NCBI GenBank assembly: GCA_900314195.1
Contig: OMUH01000069.1
Coordinates: 1 to 41,396 of the forward strand
Reading direction: 5' to 3'
From: an uncultured Prevotella sp.
Lineage (GTDB): Bacteria; Bacteroidota; Bacteroidia; Bacteroidales; Bacteroidaceae
DNA: 41,396 nucleotides
Below, piece after piece: positions 27,145 to 35,734 of this stretch. The number at the start of each line of letters is the position of its first letter. The first letter of the stretch is position 1. A program made the position numbers and the translations under genes. The notes below the pieces were generated by a model. The model was not told where the DNA came from. It made no database searches and saw nothing but the letters and a program-made list of their open reading frames with translations.

Positions 27145-27642
27145 TCAGACTGCGCCGAAAAGCGGTATCCATATTCTGCGGTAAAAAGCAAGGAGATAAC
27201 GCCGTATCGGAAAGAGTGAGCACCATAGGAAAGAATATATACGCCATTTTGCTCCGGATGTACTGTCAAGGTGCTTACTGCCTTTCCTGTAAAATCCCAA
27301 GGCCACGGCCTTGACGTCGTTCAAAGTACAATGTTCTACGCCTATATTCCCGTCACCCCGAAGAGTTACACTATTGCCTTCTATACGAATTATGCGGTGA
27401 AGGACATATCTTTTTTTTGAGACTTCCGCAAGTACTACATCACCCCTCTTTACTCGTTCCGCCTTTTTCAGCAAGCCGGTGTCGCGGCCGTCCTCAAGAA
27501 ACGGACGCATTGAATTGCCACCAAGGCGAAGGGTTACTGTGTGCCCCTCATCAAGTAAAGAAATGACCTGAGGTATAAGTTTTGCATTCGGCAACACTGA
27601 CTCTCCGCGCTGAATTAAGATTTCCTTATCATTCTGTTGCAT
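27145..27642 (-). CDS. S24/S26-type (signal-peptidase-like) protein
   Basis: A 165-residue protein with the serine-protease core of the S24/S26 clan: LGGNSMRPFLEDG (41-52; Ser44 nucleophile), GDVVLAEVSKKRYVLHRI (68-84) and LRGDGN (95-100). At the general-base position it has VLHRI with His82 in place of lysine, as in SipW and eukaryotic-type signal peptidases. Unlike those it has no N-terminal membrane anchor; the C terminus (133-165) is aromatic, basic and hydrophobic and could bind the membrane. The start lies inside the end of the HprK-like gene (28-bp overlap), so the two are translationally coupled. Such proteins accompany HprK-like and PqqD-like genes in peptide-modification loci, but no precursor is seen here. 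Confidence 0.8.
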   Translation of the reverse strand: MQQNDKEILIQRGESVLPNAKLIPQVISLLDEGHTVTLRLGGNSMRPFLEDGRDTGLLKKAERVKRGDVVLAEVSKKRYVLHRIIRIEGNSVTLRGDGNIGVEHCTLNDVKAVALGFYRKGSKHLDSTSGAKWRIYSFLWCSLFPIRRYLLAFYRRIWIPLFGAV

Positions 27643-28520
27643 ATCTCAGCAGATTCTTTATCGGGCAGACAATGAAGAACGTAGAAACTGATTCTTTTGA
27701 TAATTTTTTCGGCCGTGTCACAAATATTATCAAATATTCCATTATCCCATCTCATGCTTGAAGTAGCAGAAACAAACGTCGCGAAAGCCTCCACAACTGA
27801 CATCTTGTCTACCGAGTTTTCTTTGGCACGGGATATTTTCGTTATGGCAGCAAGACGTGACCTGACGCGTCTGTAACACGGAGTTTTTCCGCTCCATGGC
27901 CCACCGTATATATATACATCATCATCAATTACTCTGACAACAGGACTGTCATCGTTAATCAAATCGCAGCCATCAAGGAAACGAACCCATAAACCGGTCT
28001 GTGTGCTTTTTCCCGTACCGCTCGGCGCCGTAAAAGCATAAGCCCAACCGTTCTGCCTGACAACAGAAGCATGCAGAAGTACGGCGCCGTGACTGCTCGC
28101 TGCGAATGCGAAAGAAAGCATCAAAGCATTGTTCAAGCCAAATGAGCGCATGAAATAGTCGCCGTTCAAAGCACACTTTAATTCAGAAAAATCTGCATTG
28201 GCTACAAGAAGGCAGCATTCACGCTTATAAATATCATGTATGATAAACTGGTATCCTCCGGAAGTGATGCTGTCAACCGTAGTGAGCCCGTTGCCTGTAT
28301 CAAATGTCCTTATACGTTTGCGGCTGCTCTGAGGAACAACGCCAAGCTTGTCATCTACCGATAGTCTGAAAAGATTATCTGAATCAGAGCCGCCGTCTTG
28401 ACCGGCAGAAAAGCCTTTGAACGAAGGCAAAAGCGTTTCTACATCAATAAGCGTATTGACTTGCTTTATTGATATAAAAAAATCTGCAATTATATAGTAG
28501 AAATCCTTTTCCGTATTCAT
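27615..28520 (-). CDS. HprK-like P-loop protein
   Basis: A 301-residue protein whose C-terminal half has the P-loop core shared by HPr kinase and PEP carboxykinase: AVLLHASVV (146-154), FTAPSGTGKSTQTGLW (163-178, Walker A), CDLINDDSPVV (185-195, metal-binding acidic pair) and YGGPWSGKTP (205-214). The N-terminal 120 residues are not recognised. It lacks the HPr kinase signature region and no HPr gene is nearby, so it is not a carbon-catabolite kinase; related proteins of this kind are encoded in lasso-peptide and other RiPP-like clusters, where their exact reaction is often unknown. It is the first gene of a two-gene unit with the S26-like protease; no good promoter was found in the 130 bp upstream. 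Confidence 0.82.
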   Translation of the reverse strand: MNTEKDFYYIIADFFISIKQVNTLIDVETLLPSFKGFSAGQDGGSDSDNLFRLSVDDKLGVVPQSSRKRIRTFDTGNGLTTVDSITSGGYQFIIHDIYKRECCLLVANADFSELKCALNGDYFMRSFGLNNALMLSFAFAASSHGAVLLHASVVRQNGWAYAFTAPSGTGKSTQTGLWVRFLDGCDLINDDSPVVRVIDDDVYIYGGPWSGKTPCYRRVRSRLAAITKISRAKENSVDKMSVVEAFATFVSATSSMRWDNGIFDNICDTAEKIIKRISFYVLHCLPDKESAEICNRMIRKS

Positions 28521-28638
28521 GTTGTCAGGCGTCCGGAGGATAATTTAAGCAAAAGCTATGACGCAGTGTGAAAATCTGACTTTATTTATTTTATTCGATA
28601 CAAATAAGAATACATACAGTCATTCACGTTCATTATTC

Positions 28639-28668
28639 AAAGGCAAAGCTCACTTCTGCTTTGCCTTT
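28639..28668 (-). terminator. Hairpin overlapping the 3' end of the secreted unknown gene
   Basis: An 11-bp perfect stem (AAAGGCAAAGC and complement) whose one arm encodes the protein's last codons and whose loop holds the stop codon (28650-28652). The stem has T-rich ends on both strands, so it probably separates this gene from the HprK-like gene downstream. Confidence 0.7.
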
Positions 28669-29111
28669 TTACCTTTCGCCTTGCCGCCCGAGGCTGCCAC
28701 GCTGTCGTATGGTTCTATTCCGGAGAACTTAAAATCAGCATTGCTGATTTTCTTGACAATGAAATTGCCTTTTTTAGGATGCTCATAGCGCTTAAGCATT
28801 TTCGCGTAACGCTTCTCCACCTTCTTCCTTTTCGGCGAAAAAACAACTATGCAAGTAGCGTCAGTGACACCTTTGCTCTTCAAGTAATCACGAAGCTGAT
28901 AGCTGTAATTGTCGCGGCTGACAAGAAAGCCGGTTCGCGACTGAAGGTAGCATGAGTCTACGCCCTGTATGCTTGTGAACGCGACCGTTGAGTCATTAAA
29001 CGAACAGGCGAACCCATACATATATACGCGCGACATTCTGTTTGCCGCATTGGACAATGCCGGCAGCAACAGCAAAAGCGCAAGCAGAACCGTCTTGAGA
29101 TGCTTTATCAT
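28650..29111 (-). CDS. Secreted protein of unknown function
   Basis: A 153-residue precursor with a signal peptide (MIKHLKTVLLALLLLLPALSNA). The mature part is mixed alpha/beta (SRVYMYGFACSFNDSTVAFTSIQ, YQLRDYLKSKGVTDATCIVVFS), then a basic stretch (PKRKKVEKRYAKMLKRYEH) and a Lys-rich tail (GGKAKGKKAKQK). It has two cysteines early in the mature part (Cys36 and Cys53) which could form a disulfide. I do not recognise a named family; similar short proteins of unknown role exist in Prevotella. The strongly basic end could bind nucleic acid or the envelope, but this is only composition. Confidence 0.75.
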   Translation of the reverse strand: MIKHLKTVLLALLLLLPALSNAANRMSRVYMYGFACSFNDSTVAFTSIQGVDSCYLQSRTGFLVSRDNYSYQLRDYLKSKGVTDATCIVVFSPKRKKVEKRYAKMLKRYEHPKKGNFIVKKISNADFKFSGIEPYDSVAASGGKAKGKKAKQK

Positions 29112-29136
29112 ATAAAAAAATTTAGTTTTTAATTAT

Positions 29137-29162
29137 CATAGCAACCGCTGACGATTGCTATG
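29137..29162 (-). terminator. Hairpin between the ThrE gene and the secreted unknown gene
   Basis: CATAGCAA and TTGCTATG form a perfect 8-bp stem with a 10-nt loop. On the minus strand a T run comes only about 20 nt later, so it could be a weak terminator or a leader hairpin of the downstream gene. Confidence 0.4.
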
Positions 29163-29191
29163 GATTACGAATAAACGTGACGGATGTGAAA

Positions 29192-30607
29192 TTACAAATT
29201 ATCAAGATTGACCATCTCGCCGTGCCGTTTCTTTCGTTCTATAAGGAGCGAAATCAATTTCTTCTTCCGGCTCGGCTGAATCATCCTTCTGATAAATATG
29301 TTCGGAATAGCAACGCCGACAGCAATAAAGAGCACGACGAGTGAAGCATGAACGGCATTATTGAACGCAACCGTAAGCTCACCAACAACGCCCTGCATGT
29401 CTATGAAGGCAAACAGCGACCTGTACATTAACACTCCTGGCACCATTGGTATTACACTTGGAATGGCGATGACTTGATGCGGGATATGATGCCAGTGGCA
29501 GGTGCGCGTAGCGATAAGCGACACAAGGGCAGAGCCGCAGAAACTGCCTACAATGAGTCCCATGTCAAGTCCGATGTTATTTGTGCTCGGACCGAGATTA
29601 ACAAAGTTTCTCGTGCAAACAGCAATTATTCCGCCCAAAGCAAGAGCCGGAAGAATGCGTTTCGGAACATTATATATGGTAGCAAAGCCCATGGCAGAGA
29701 TAGCCGCCGCTGCAGCATAAGTAAAGTAATTATGATGCGGCGTCATACTGAGGTTCTTAACGAAATTGTCTATGCCGCAAATTTGAATGGCAAAGGCTAT
29801 TCCGAAAGCCATGGCAAGCACTATCATAAGGGTTGTTACTGCCCTTGTAAGTCCTACCTGAACATAGTCTGACAGCATGTCGCTCACAAAATTTATCATC
29901 GGCACACCGGGAACGATGAACAGCGTACATGCCATCATCGGATGCCATGGCGTATCTGAATGGAATATTGATGGTAAAGACGCGGCAATATCAGGATTAA
30001 GCGAGATGAAAGAAGAGAGCCACGCCAGAAGGGTGGCAACAAACGCGCTTATGCCTATTCCGACATAAGTGTTTACTCTCTTTTTGCCAAGCCACATTTT
30101 CAAACGAAACCCTAATGCTGCGGCTATTGACGCATAAAAGAACGCGACCCAGTCACAACCGAACTGAATGCAGAAACCGCCACAGGCAAAGCCGGCAGCA
30201 ATGGCAATCATCCATGGAGTGTAATTCTTCTTTATATGCTTGAGAGCATTCAGTTCCTGCTCATAACGGTCAAGGCTCCAATCCTCTTTTATGGCCTGCC
30301 AAAGCATTTTGCTGACACGCGAGATAACTGACATTTCAACACAGTGATGCGGACAACGCTGGTATTTTGAGAAACTGTGATGGCTGTCACTGATGTTAAT
30401 CATTATTATGTTGTAGTTCAAGTACACATGAACATTCTCCTGCGGAAGACCGAGAAATGCCTCGGCACGCTCAAGATTTCGGAAAATTCTTGGACTGTCG
30501 GCATTGCTTTCCATGAGAATGGCACCAGTACGACACAATAAATCTAGTTTGCGCAGCAGAGTCTGAACGCCGTCTTTTTCTTCTATGTCATTAATATTTT
30601 CTGACAT
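29192..30607 (-). CDS. Threonine/serine exporter, two-domain ThrE type
   Basis: A 471-residue inner-membrane protein that fuses the two ThrE domains which are separate proteins in some bacteria. A cytosolic N-terminal part (LLRKLDLLCRTGAILMESNA, YLNYNIIMINISDSHHS; to about 130) precedes about ten hydrophobic segments. VPGVPMINFVSDMLSDYVQVGLTRA and the second-half VIPMVPGVLMYRSLF are the conserved membrane motifs. By family it exports threonine and serine with the proton gradient, but this substrate is inferred. It is probably transcribed alone, 114 bp downstream of the AspT-type transporter gene. Confidence 0.87.
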   Translation of the reverse strand: MSENINDIEEKDGVQTLLRKLDLLCRTGAILMESNADSPRIFRNLERAEAFLGLPQENVHVYLNYNIIMINISDSHHSFSKYQRCPHHCVEMSVISRVSKMLWQAIKEDWSLDRYEQELNALKHIKKNYTPWMIAIAAGFACGGFCIQFGCDWVAFFYASIAAALGFRLKMWLGKKRVNTYVGIGISAFVATLLAWLSSFISLNPDIAASLPSIFHSDTPWHPMMACTLFIVPGVPMINFVSDMLSDYVQVGLTRAVTTLMIVLAMAFGIAFAIQICGIDNFVKNLSMTPHHNYFTYAAAAAISAMGFATIYNVPKRILPALALGGIIAVCTRNFVNLGPSTNNIGLDMGLIVGSFCGSALVSLIATRTCHWHHIPHQVIAIPSVIPMVPGVLMYRSLFAFIDMQGVVGELTVAFNNAVHASLVVLFIAVGVAIPNIFIRRMIQPSRKKKLISLLIERKKRHGEMVNLDNL

Positions 30608-30720
30608 CTTTTAAATTCTTCAGTTAAACTTATATTTTAGAAACGACTATTATTATATCTTTTGCATCTGTAATGTTATCAGATAAGAACTATTCTACAA
30701 GCTGTTATATATGTTAATTG

Positions 30721-32412
30721 CTAATTGCATAACAATATTAAAATTATCTGAATCAGTATTATGCGCAGGAACATTGCCACCGGATAAACCATCGTATAGC
30801 CTACCGACGGAGCGTCTGTGGCCGTATAGTCATTGGCATAAGCAAGTGCCGGCGGGTTTGTATTCGAACCGGAAAGGACACCGAGAAGAGTGAAAAAGTT
30901 AATGTGGAATAACAATCTGCCGATGATGCCGCCAAGCAGTACAGGAACCATGGTAATTATCAGTCCGTAGCCGGCCCAGGTAAGTCCCTGGCTTGTTACG
31001 ACGGTATCAACGAAATCCTTTCCTGCCTGCAAGCCGACACATGCGAGGAACACTGAAATACCGATTTCACGAAGTAATGATACGGAATTCATAGCGGAGA
31101 AGCTTATTCCGTCATGACGTGACCCGAAATATCCCATCAGGATTGCTATGATAAGCGGACCGCCGGCCAGACCGAAACGGACTGGCTGAGGAATGCCCGG
31201 AATGACAAAGGGAACATGTGCGAGAATGCAGCCCAAGGCAAGTCCTATGAAAATAGGAATAAGATTCGGATATGTCAGTTTACGCGAAATGGCATTTACT
31301 TCTGACTCAACATGTGTCAGCGCACTGTCTGAGCCGAGCACCGTCAGCACGTCGCCGGTCTGAAGCTTGAAATCAGGCGATGCAACATGATCTACGCCGT
31401 TGCGCGTCACCTTAACTATATTGGCACTGAACCGTGCGAGCAGATTCAGATCAGAGATGGTCTTACCGGATGTCTGCTGACTCGATACGATTATTTGCCT
31501 CAGGTGCATCTGATGCTCATACTGGCTCCAGTTGAACGTTGTGCGGCGGCCGAACAAGGCTGACACAGCGTCTTCGTCTTTCGGAGTTGTGACAACCATC
31601 ACTTTATCGCCCTTATGGAAAACCGTTTCTCCGGTAACAAGATGACATTCACTTTCATTATCTGCAAATGAAATACGCGAAATAACAAAATCACGGTTTA
31701 TGAAATCAAGTATCTCGGAAAGTTTCTTTCCGAAAATCATTTCATTGCTGACCTCAAGTGTCAGGTATCTTACCGTGAGCTGCTCTATATTGCCAAGGCC
31801 GCGGAACGCGTCACGTTCTTCTTTTGCAAGATTGATACGCAATATGTAACGCAGAATGATGAATGAAATGATAACTCCAAGAACGCCCATAGGATAGGCA
31901 ACAGCATACCCTATCGCAATATCCGGCTTGTCAACTCCGAGAATATCAGTTGTTGCCTGCTGTGCAGCGCCGAGAGCAGGAGTATTGGTAACTGCACCGG
32001 AAAAAATTCCGGCCATTGTTGTTACTTCTGTTCCTGACAGCCAGCATATTATCAGCACAACAACCACGCTGATAGCCACTACTATCGCCATCAGTCCGTT
32101 TAATGCCAATCCGCCGCGTTTAAATGAAGAGAAGAATGTGGGACCAACCTGAAGGCCAATGGCAAATACGAAAATAATAAGGCCCACCTCTTTAACAAAA
32201 TGAAGGAGGTTGGGTTCAAGCGTAAGGCCAAAATGGCCGAAAAGAATACCTACAATAAGAACCCATGACAAGCCAAGAGACATATTGTGAAACTTCAGCT
32301 TTCCTAAAAGAAGGCCAATTGCCACAATAAGAGATAGAATAAGCACAGAATGTGCCACACCGCCTCCCCAGAACTCCGGGAAGCCTACGAAAAGATTCTT
32401 TAATATATCCAT
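30721..32412 (-). CDS. AspT/YidE-type putative transporter with two RCK_C domains
   Basis: An inner-membrane transporter of the aspartate:alanine exchanger family. Two membrane halves (about 1-190 and 375-560) flank a cytosolic centre with two TrkA-C-like regulatory domains (FGKKLSEILDFINRDFVISRI and ISDLNLLARFSANIVKVTRNG). Each half has the characteristic GLQ/GP motifs (FVFAIGLQVGPTFFSSFKRGG; FLACVGLQAGKDFVD) and GAVTNTPALGAA or GSNTNPPALAYA loops. I start at 32412, as the frame's upstream ATG at 32436 lies in a hairpin; this gives 563 residues. The substrate is unknown; AspT exchanges aspartate and alanine, but many homologues do not. Confidence 0.87.
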   Translation of the reverse strand: MDILKNLFVGFPEFWGGGVAHSVLILSLIVAIGLLLGKLKFHNMSLGLSWVLIVGILFGHFGLTLEPNLLHFVKEVGLIIFVFAIGLQVGPTFFSSFKRGGLALNGLMAIVVAISVVVVLIICWLSGTEVTTMAGIFSGAVTNTPALGAAQQATTDILGVDKPDIAIGYAVAYPMGVLGVIISFIILRYILRINLAKEERDAFRGLGNIEQLTVRYLTLEVSNEMIFGKKLSEILDFINRDFVISRISFADNESECHLVTGETVFHKGDKVMVVTTPKDEDAVSALFGRRTTFNWSQYEHQMHLRQIIVSSQQTSGKTISDLNLLARFSANIVKVTRNGVDHVASPDFKLQTGDVLTVLGSDSALTHVESEVNAISRKLTYPNLIPIFIGLALGCILAHVPFVIPGIPQPVRFGLAGGPLIIAILMGYFGSRHDGISFSAMNSVSLLREIGISVFLACVGLQAGKDFVDTVVTSQGLTWAGYGLIITMVPVLLGGIIGRLLFHINFFTLLGVLSGSNTNPPALAYANDYTATDAPSVGYTMVYPVAMFLRIILIQIILILLCN

Positions 32413-32435
32413 CGTCTTGAAGACTTTATAAAACA

Positions 32436-32477
32436 CATTAAAGCATGTCTGCCAAAATCAGCGAACATACTTTAATG
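32436..32477 (-). terminator. Hairpin between rny and the transporter gene
   Basis: CATTAAAGCATGT and ACATACTTTAATG pair over 13 positions with one mismatch and a 16-nt loop. On the minus strand it lies between rny and the transporter start and is followed by TGTTTTA. It may end the rny transcript or act as an attenuator. Confidence 0.5.
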
Positions 32478-32516
32478 CGCAATTTTTATTCTTTATATGT
32501 GATATATAAAAATTGT

Positions 32517-34049
32517 TTATTTTGCATAAGCAACAGAACGTGTCTCACGGATTACCGTAATCTTCACCTGTCCCGGATAAGTCATATTGTCTTGTATCTT
32601 AGCTGCAATCTCACCAGACAGACGCGTGCTTTCCTCATCAGTCATCTTGTCTGCACCTACAATGACACGAAGCTCGCGGCCGGCCTGGATGGCGTATGTC
32701 TTTGTAACGCCGGGATAGCTCATTGCTATTGCCTCAAGATCATTCAGCCTCTTTATGTATGCCTCTACAATCTCGCGGCGTGCACCTGGGCGCGCACCAG
32801 ATATAGCATCGCAGACCTGGACTATAGGTGCAAGCAGTGAGGTCATCTCTACTTCATCATGATGGGCTGCAATAGCATTTACAATATCCGGTTTCTCGTG
32901 ATATTTCTCGGCTATCTTCGCGCCGTACAATGCGTGCGGAAGGTCTGTCTCTTCGTCAGGCACTTTTCCTATGTCGTGAAGAAGACCGGCACGCTTTGCC
33001 TTCTTAGGATTCAATCCGAGCTCACTCGCCATGATGGCACAGAGATTGGCTGTCTCACGGGCATGCTGCAAAAGGTTCTGACCGTAAGATGAACGGTATT
33101 TCATCTTGCCAACTATACGTATCAGTTCCGGATGCAGGCCATGGATACCAAGGTCTATCGTTGTCCGCTTACCAGTCTCTATTATTTCATTGTCAAGCTG
33201 TTTCTTCACTTTGGCAACGACTTCCTCAATGCGGGCCGGATGAATTCGTCCGTCAGCGACAAGCTGATGAAGAGCAAGGCGGCATACCTCACGACGGATA
33301 GGATCAAACGCTGAGATGACAACAGCATCGGGAGTATCGTCAACTATTATCTCTACGCCGGTAGCTGCTTCAAGTGCACGGATGTTACGTCCCTCACGGC
33401 CAATGATTCTTCCCTTAACCTCCTCATTTTCTATATGGAAAACACTTACTGAGTTTTCTATTGCCGTTTCTGTAGCAACACGCTGAATAGTAGTGATTAC
33501 TATTTTCTTTGCCTCACGGTTGGCATTCAACTTGGCATCATCCATAATCTCATTGACATACTGAGCTGCATCAAGCTTTGCCTGATCTTTAAGGCTTTCA
33601 ACGAGTCTGTTCTTTGCCTCTTCAGCACTTAACCCGGAGAGCTCTTCAAGCTTGGACTGCTCCTGACGCTGCATCTTGTCAAGCTCCTGCTGTTTTACTA
33701 CCAGAAGTTTCTTCTCATTGTCAACACGCTGTTGCTGAAGCTCTACTTCCTGTTTGCGGCGGCCCATCTCTTCCTGACGCTGGTTGAGCGCAAGCTCACG
33801 CTGCTTCAGCTTGTTTTCACTTTGCTGGATGCGTGAATTCCTCTGCTGTACTTCTTTTTCAAGTTCAGACTTCTTATTAAGAAATTTTTCCTTTACCTCT
33901 AAGAGCTTCTTTTCTTTAATAACTTCTGAATCTTTCTTGGCTTTTTCAAGTAAATCGTTATATTTACCTGTTGCTACATAGCGAAAAATGCCATAACCGA
34001 CTAATCCACCGATTATCAAGGATATGACTATTGATATTATTATCATCAT
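32517..34049 (-). CDS. rny: Ribonuclease Y
   Basis: RNase Y is a membrane-bound endoribonuclease that starts mRNA decay. The 510-residue product has an N-terminal membrane helix (about 2-22), a long coiled coil (about 30-160), the KH domain with [10 protein letters not shown] (213-222) and the HD domain ([11 protein letters not shown] with His329; LLHDIGK with His358 and Asp359; [10 protein letters not shown]). It is full length. The gene follows zapA by 58 bp and may share its transcript. A hairpin lies beyond its stop codon. Confidence 0.96.
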   Translation of the reverse strand: MMIIISIVISLIIGGLVGYGIFRYVATGKYNDLLEKAKKDSEVIKEKKLLEVKEKFLNKKSELEKEVQQRNSRIQQSENKLKQRELALNQRQEEMGRRKQEVELQQQRVDNEKKLLVVKQQELDKMQRQEQSKLEELSGLSAEEAKNRLVESLKDQAKLDAAQYVNEIMDDAKLNANREAKKIVITTIQRVATETAIENSVSVFHIENEEVKGRIIGREGRNIRALEAATGVEIIVDDTPDAVVISAFDPIRREVCRLALHQLVADGRIHPARIEEVVAKVKKQLDNEIIETGKRTTIDLGIHGLHPELIRIVGKMKYRSSYGQNLLQHARETANLCAIMASELGLNPKKAKRAGLLHDIGKVPDEETDLPHALYGAKIAEKYHEKPDIVNAIAAHHDEVEMTSLLAPIVQVCDAISGARPGARREIVEAYIKRLNDLEAIAMSYPGVTKTYAIQAGRELRVIVGADKMTDEESTRLSGEIAAKIQDNMTYPGQVKITVIRETRSVAYAK

Positions 34050-34108
34050 TATGTTTTAATTATGTGAAACACGTATAAAAAAATCAACATTAAAATCAGT
34101 AACAAATA

Positions 34109-34450
34109 TCAGAAACTGATATTTTGCTCAGGCTCGCCAAGCACTTCTTCAATCTCACCTGTGAGTTTCGTGAGAATTTTAGTATAAGGCCCGACGTTGG
34201 CCTCATATTGCTTAAGCACAAACTGAAGGGCTACGTCAACAAAAGCCATAAGAATAACTTCCTTAAGCGTTCTGCTGCCTTTAAAAACTGAAGCGTAGGT
34301 GTTTATCTTCTCTGTTATCAGCTTGGCCGCACTGCGATAATACTCCTCGTCATCGCGTGGAATGTTATTGACCACAATGTCTGTGTCATACACATGAAGC
34401 CGTATGGTAAGCGTATTATCAACAGATTTATTATCGTCCTGATTACTCAT
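34109..34450 (-). CDS. zapA: Cell division protein ZapA
   Basis: ZapA binds and bundles FtsZ filaments at midcell. The 113-residue protein has the family pattern: strand LTIRLHVYDTDIVV, YYRSAAKLITEKINTYASVF and the long C-terminal helix ending in VLKQYEANVGPYTKILTKLTGEIEEVL. The start overlaps the end of the upstream coiled-coil gene by 4 bp (34447-34450), so the two are translated together. Confidence 0.9.
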   Translation of the reverse strand: MSNQDDNKSVDNTLTIRLHVYDTDIVVNNIPRDDEEYYRSAAKLITEKINTYASVFKGSRTLKEVILMAFVDVALQFVLKQYEANVGPYTKILTKLTGEIEEVLGEPEQNISF

Positions 34451-34737
34451 TCATTTATCATAGTTATACATTTGTCGACATCACGTATCAGCTTTGCAAT
34501 TTTTTCCTTTGCCGTGTCAATATCGCCGTCTGTAATTGTTATCATTTTTGCCGTTTTCAAACGGGTATACTCATTACCCGCCTTGTTCAGCTGTTCCTTC
34601 AGACGCTCATTCTCATCCTGCAATTCAACAATCTGTTTCTGAAGCGTGGCGCAGCGGGACTTCAACTCCTGATAATGCAGGATAAGCTCACGCAAACGTG
34701 TCGTAAATAAATTTAAGACCTTCTCGTCTGAATTCAT
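34447..34737 (-). CDS. Short coiled-coil protein coupled to zapA (ZapB-like in shape)
   Basis: A 96-residue protein that is nearly all coiled coil (RELILHYQELKSRCATLQKQ, then KQIVELQDENERLKEQLNKAG, with leucines at heptad spacing) followed by a short C-terminal part (MITITDGDIDTAKEKIAKL). It is not homologous by motif to a named family that I recognise. Its place directly before zapA with a 4-bp overlap, and its shape, suggest a division-linked partner of ZapA, as ZapB is in E. coli. This role is inferred from context only. Confidence 0.8.
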   Translation of the reverse strand: MNSDEKVLNLFTTRLRELILHYQELKSRCATLQKQIVELQDENERLKEQLNKAGNEYTRLKTAKMITITDGDIDTAKEKIAKLIRDVDKCITMINE

Positions 34738-34879
34738 AATTGCAGATTATTTTTTCAACAATTCATCAGCTTCTATAATTCATCAGCCAAAGGAGATAAT
34801 GAGGCAAATGAATTTCTAAAAAGTAAATATGAGAATAAGCAAAAAAGTAAAGTAATATTCCAGGAATCAAGACTAATAC

Positions 34880-35521
34880 CTACTTCTTCGAGTCTTTGTT
34901 CTCTTCACTTGCAGATGGCTTAGGCTCCTTCTTTGCCAGCATAACAAGCTGATAGACAAACTCTGTCGCCCAAGTACGTGAGAAACCCAGATGATTGTTG
35001 TATTTCCGGACATCTGCAACAGACTTTATTACACTGACATCTTTCCAGTCGTTTTTGTCAAATATATCGTTGACCTGTTGCTCAACCATTGTGTGAAGAG
35101 TGTTTTTGAAAATACTCGGTATACGAAGCTTGTATTTCATAAGATTGCTGACAAGCATCATTATCTCCTGCGTAAAATTCTGGAACTGCAGCAAATAAGG
35201 ATTTACGTCCTGCAAACGATGGCAATGGTTGTGGATGCTTTTGTCTATCTCCTTGAAAAAGGAATCATCCATTTTATAGAGTTCCTTCATCATCTTCTTA
35301 CAGTGATTTTTCTCACCAAGCCCTAACTTGTTGTTTAATGTCGGAACGTGCATTGTAGTCTTGAAAATGCGCAGATCCGGAAACATCGCCAGGTTGGATA
35401 TACCGGCATTTGAAGCTATGGCAGCCTGGAAATAAACCCTTATCAAGGTCATGAAATCCTCCATGCCGCCCACTTTTCCTTCTTGATTTGATTTATGAAA
35501 AAGCTTATTTATAAAATTCAT
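34880..35521 (-). CDS. Conserved-looking protein of unknown function
   Basis: A 213-residue, mostly helical, cytosolic-looking protein without signal peptide or membrane segment. Motif-like stretches are MEDFMTLIRVYFQAAIASNAG, RIFKTTMHVPTLNNKLGLGEK and FSRTWATEFVYQLVMLAKKE; a Lys/Glu-rich tail ends it. I do not recognise the family. A strong own promoter (35568-35599) and clean boundaries support a real gene. It may be transcribed into the coiled-coil/zapA/rny genes that follow 140 bp later. Confidence 0.75.
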   Translation of the reverse strand: MNFINKLFHKSNQEGKVGGMEDFMTLIRVYFQAAIASNAGISNLAMFPDLRIFKTTMHVPTLNNKLGLGEKNHCKKMMKELYKMDDSFFKEIDKSIHNHCHRLQDVNPYLLQFQNFTQEIMMLVSNLMKYKLRIPSIFKNTLHTMVEQQVNDIFDKNDWKDVSVIKSVADVRKYNNHLGFSRTWATEFVYQLVMLAKKEPKPSASEENKDSKK

Positions 35522-35567
35522 CTCTAAAAACTAAAATACTACTTAATCAAATTATATAAATTCCGGA

Positions 35568-35599
35568 CAAAGGTAAGATGTTTTTTCATGAAAAACAAA
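35568..35599 (-). promoter_or_regulatory. Promoter of the 213-residue unknown gene
   Basis: Minus strand: TTTG (35599-35596), 20 bp, TACCTTTG (35575-35568). A near-ideal Bacteroidota promoter starting near 35561, leader about 40 nt. Confidence 0.75.
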
Positions 35600-35677
35600 A
35601 AAAAAGTCATTTAAAAAACCGTTAGCACACAAGAACTTAAAAGTTATATATGAAATAAACATTTAGTTCGAAAAAAA

Positions 35678-35708
35678 TTTCGGAATAACCATTTATTTTG
35701 TAACTTTG
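35678..35708 (+). promoter_or_regulatory. Promoter of the exopolysaccharide locus
   Basis: TTTC (35678-35681), 19 bp, TAACTTTG (35701-35708). The -7 element is exact, the -33 off by one base. The start near 35715 gives a 20-nt leader before the initiating transferase gene. Confidence 0.65.
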
Positions 35709-35734
35709 CAAAGTTTTAACTATCATAACAATCA

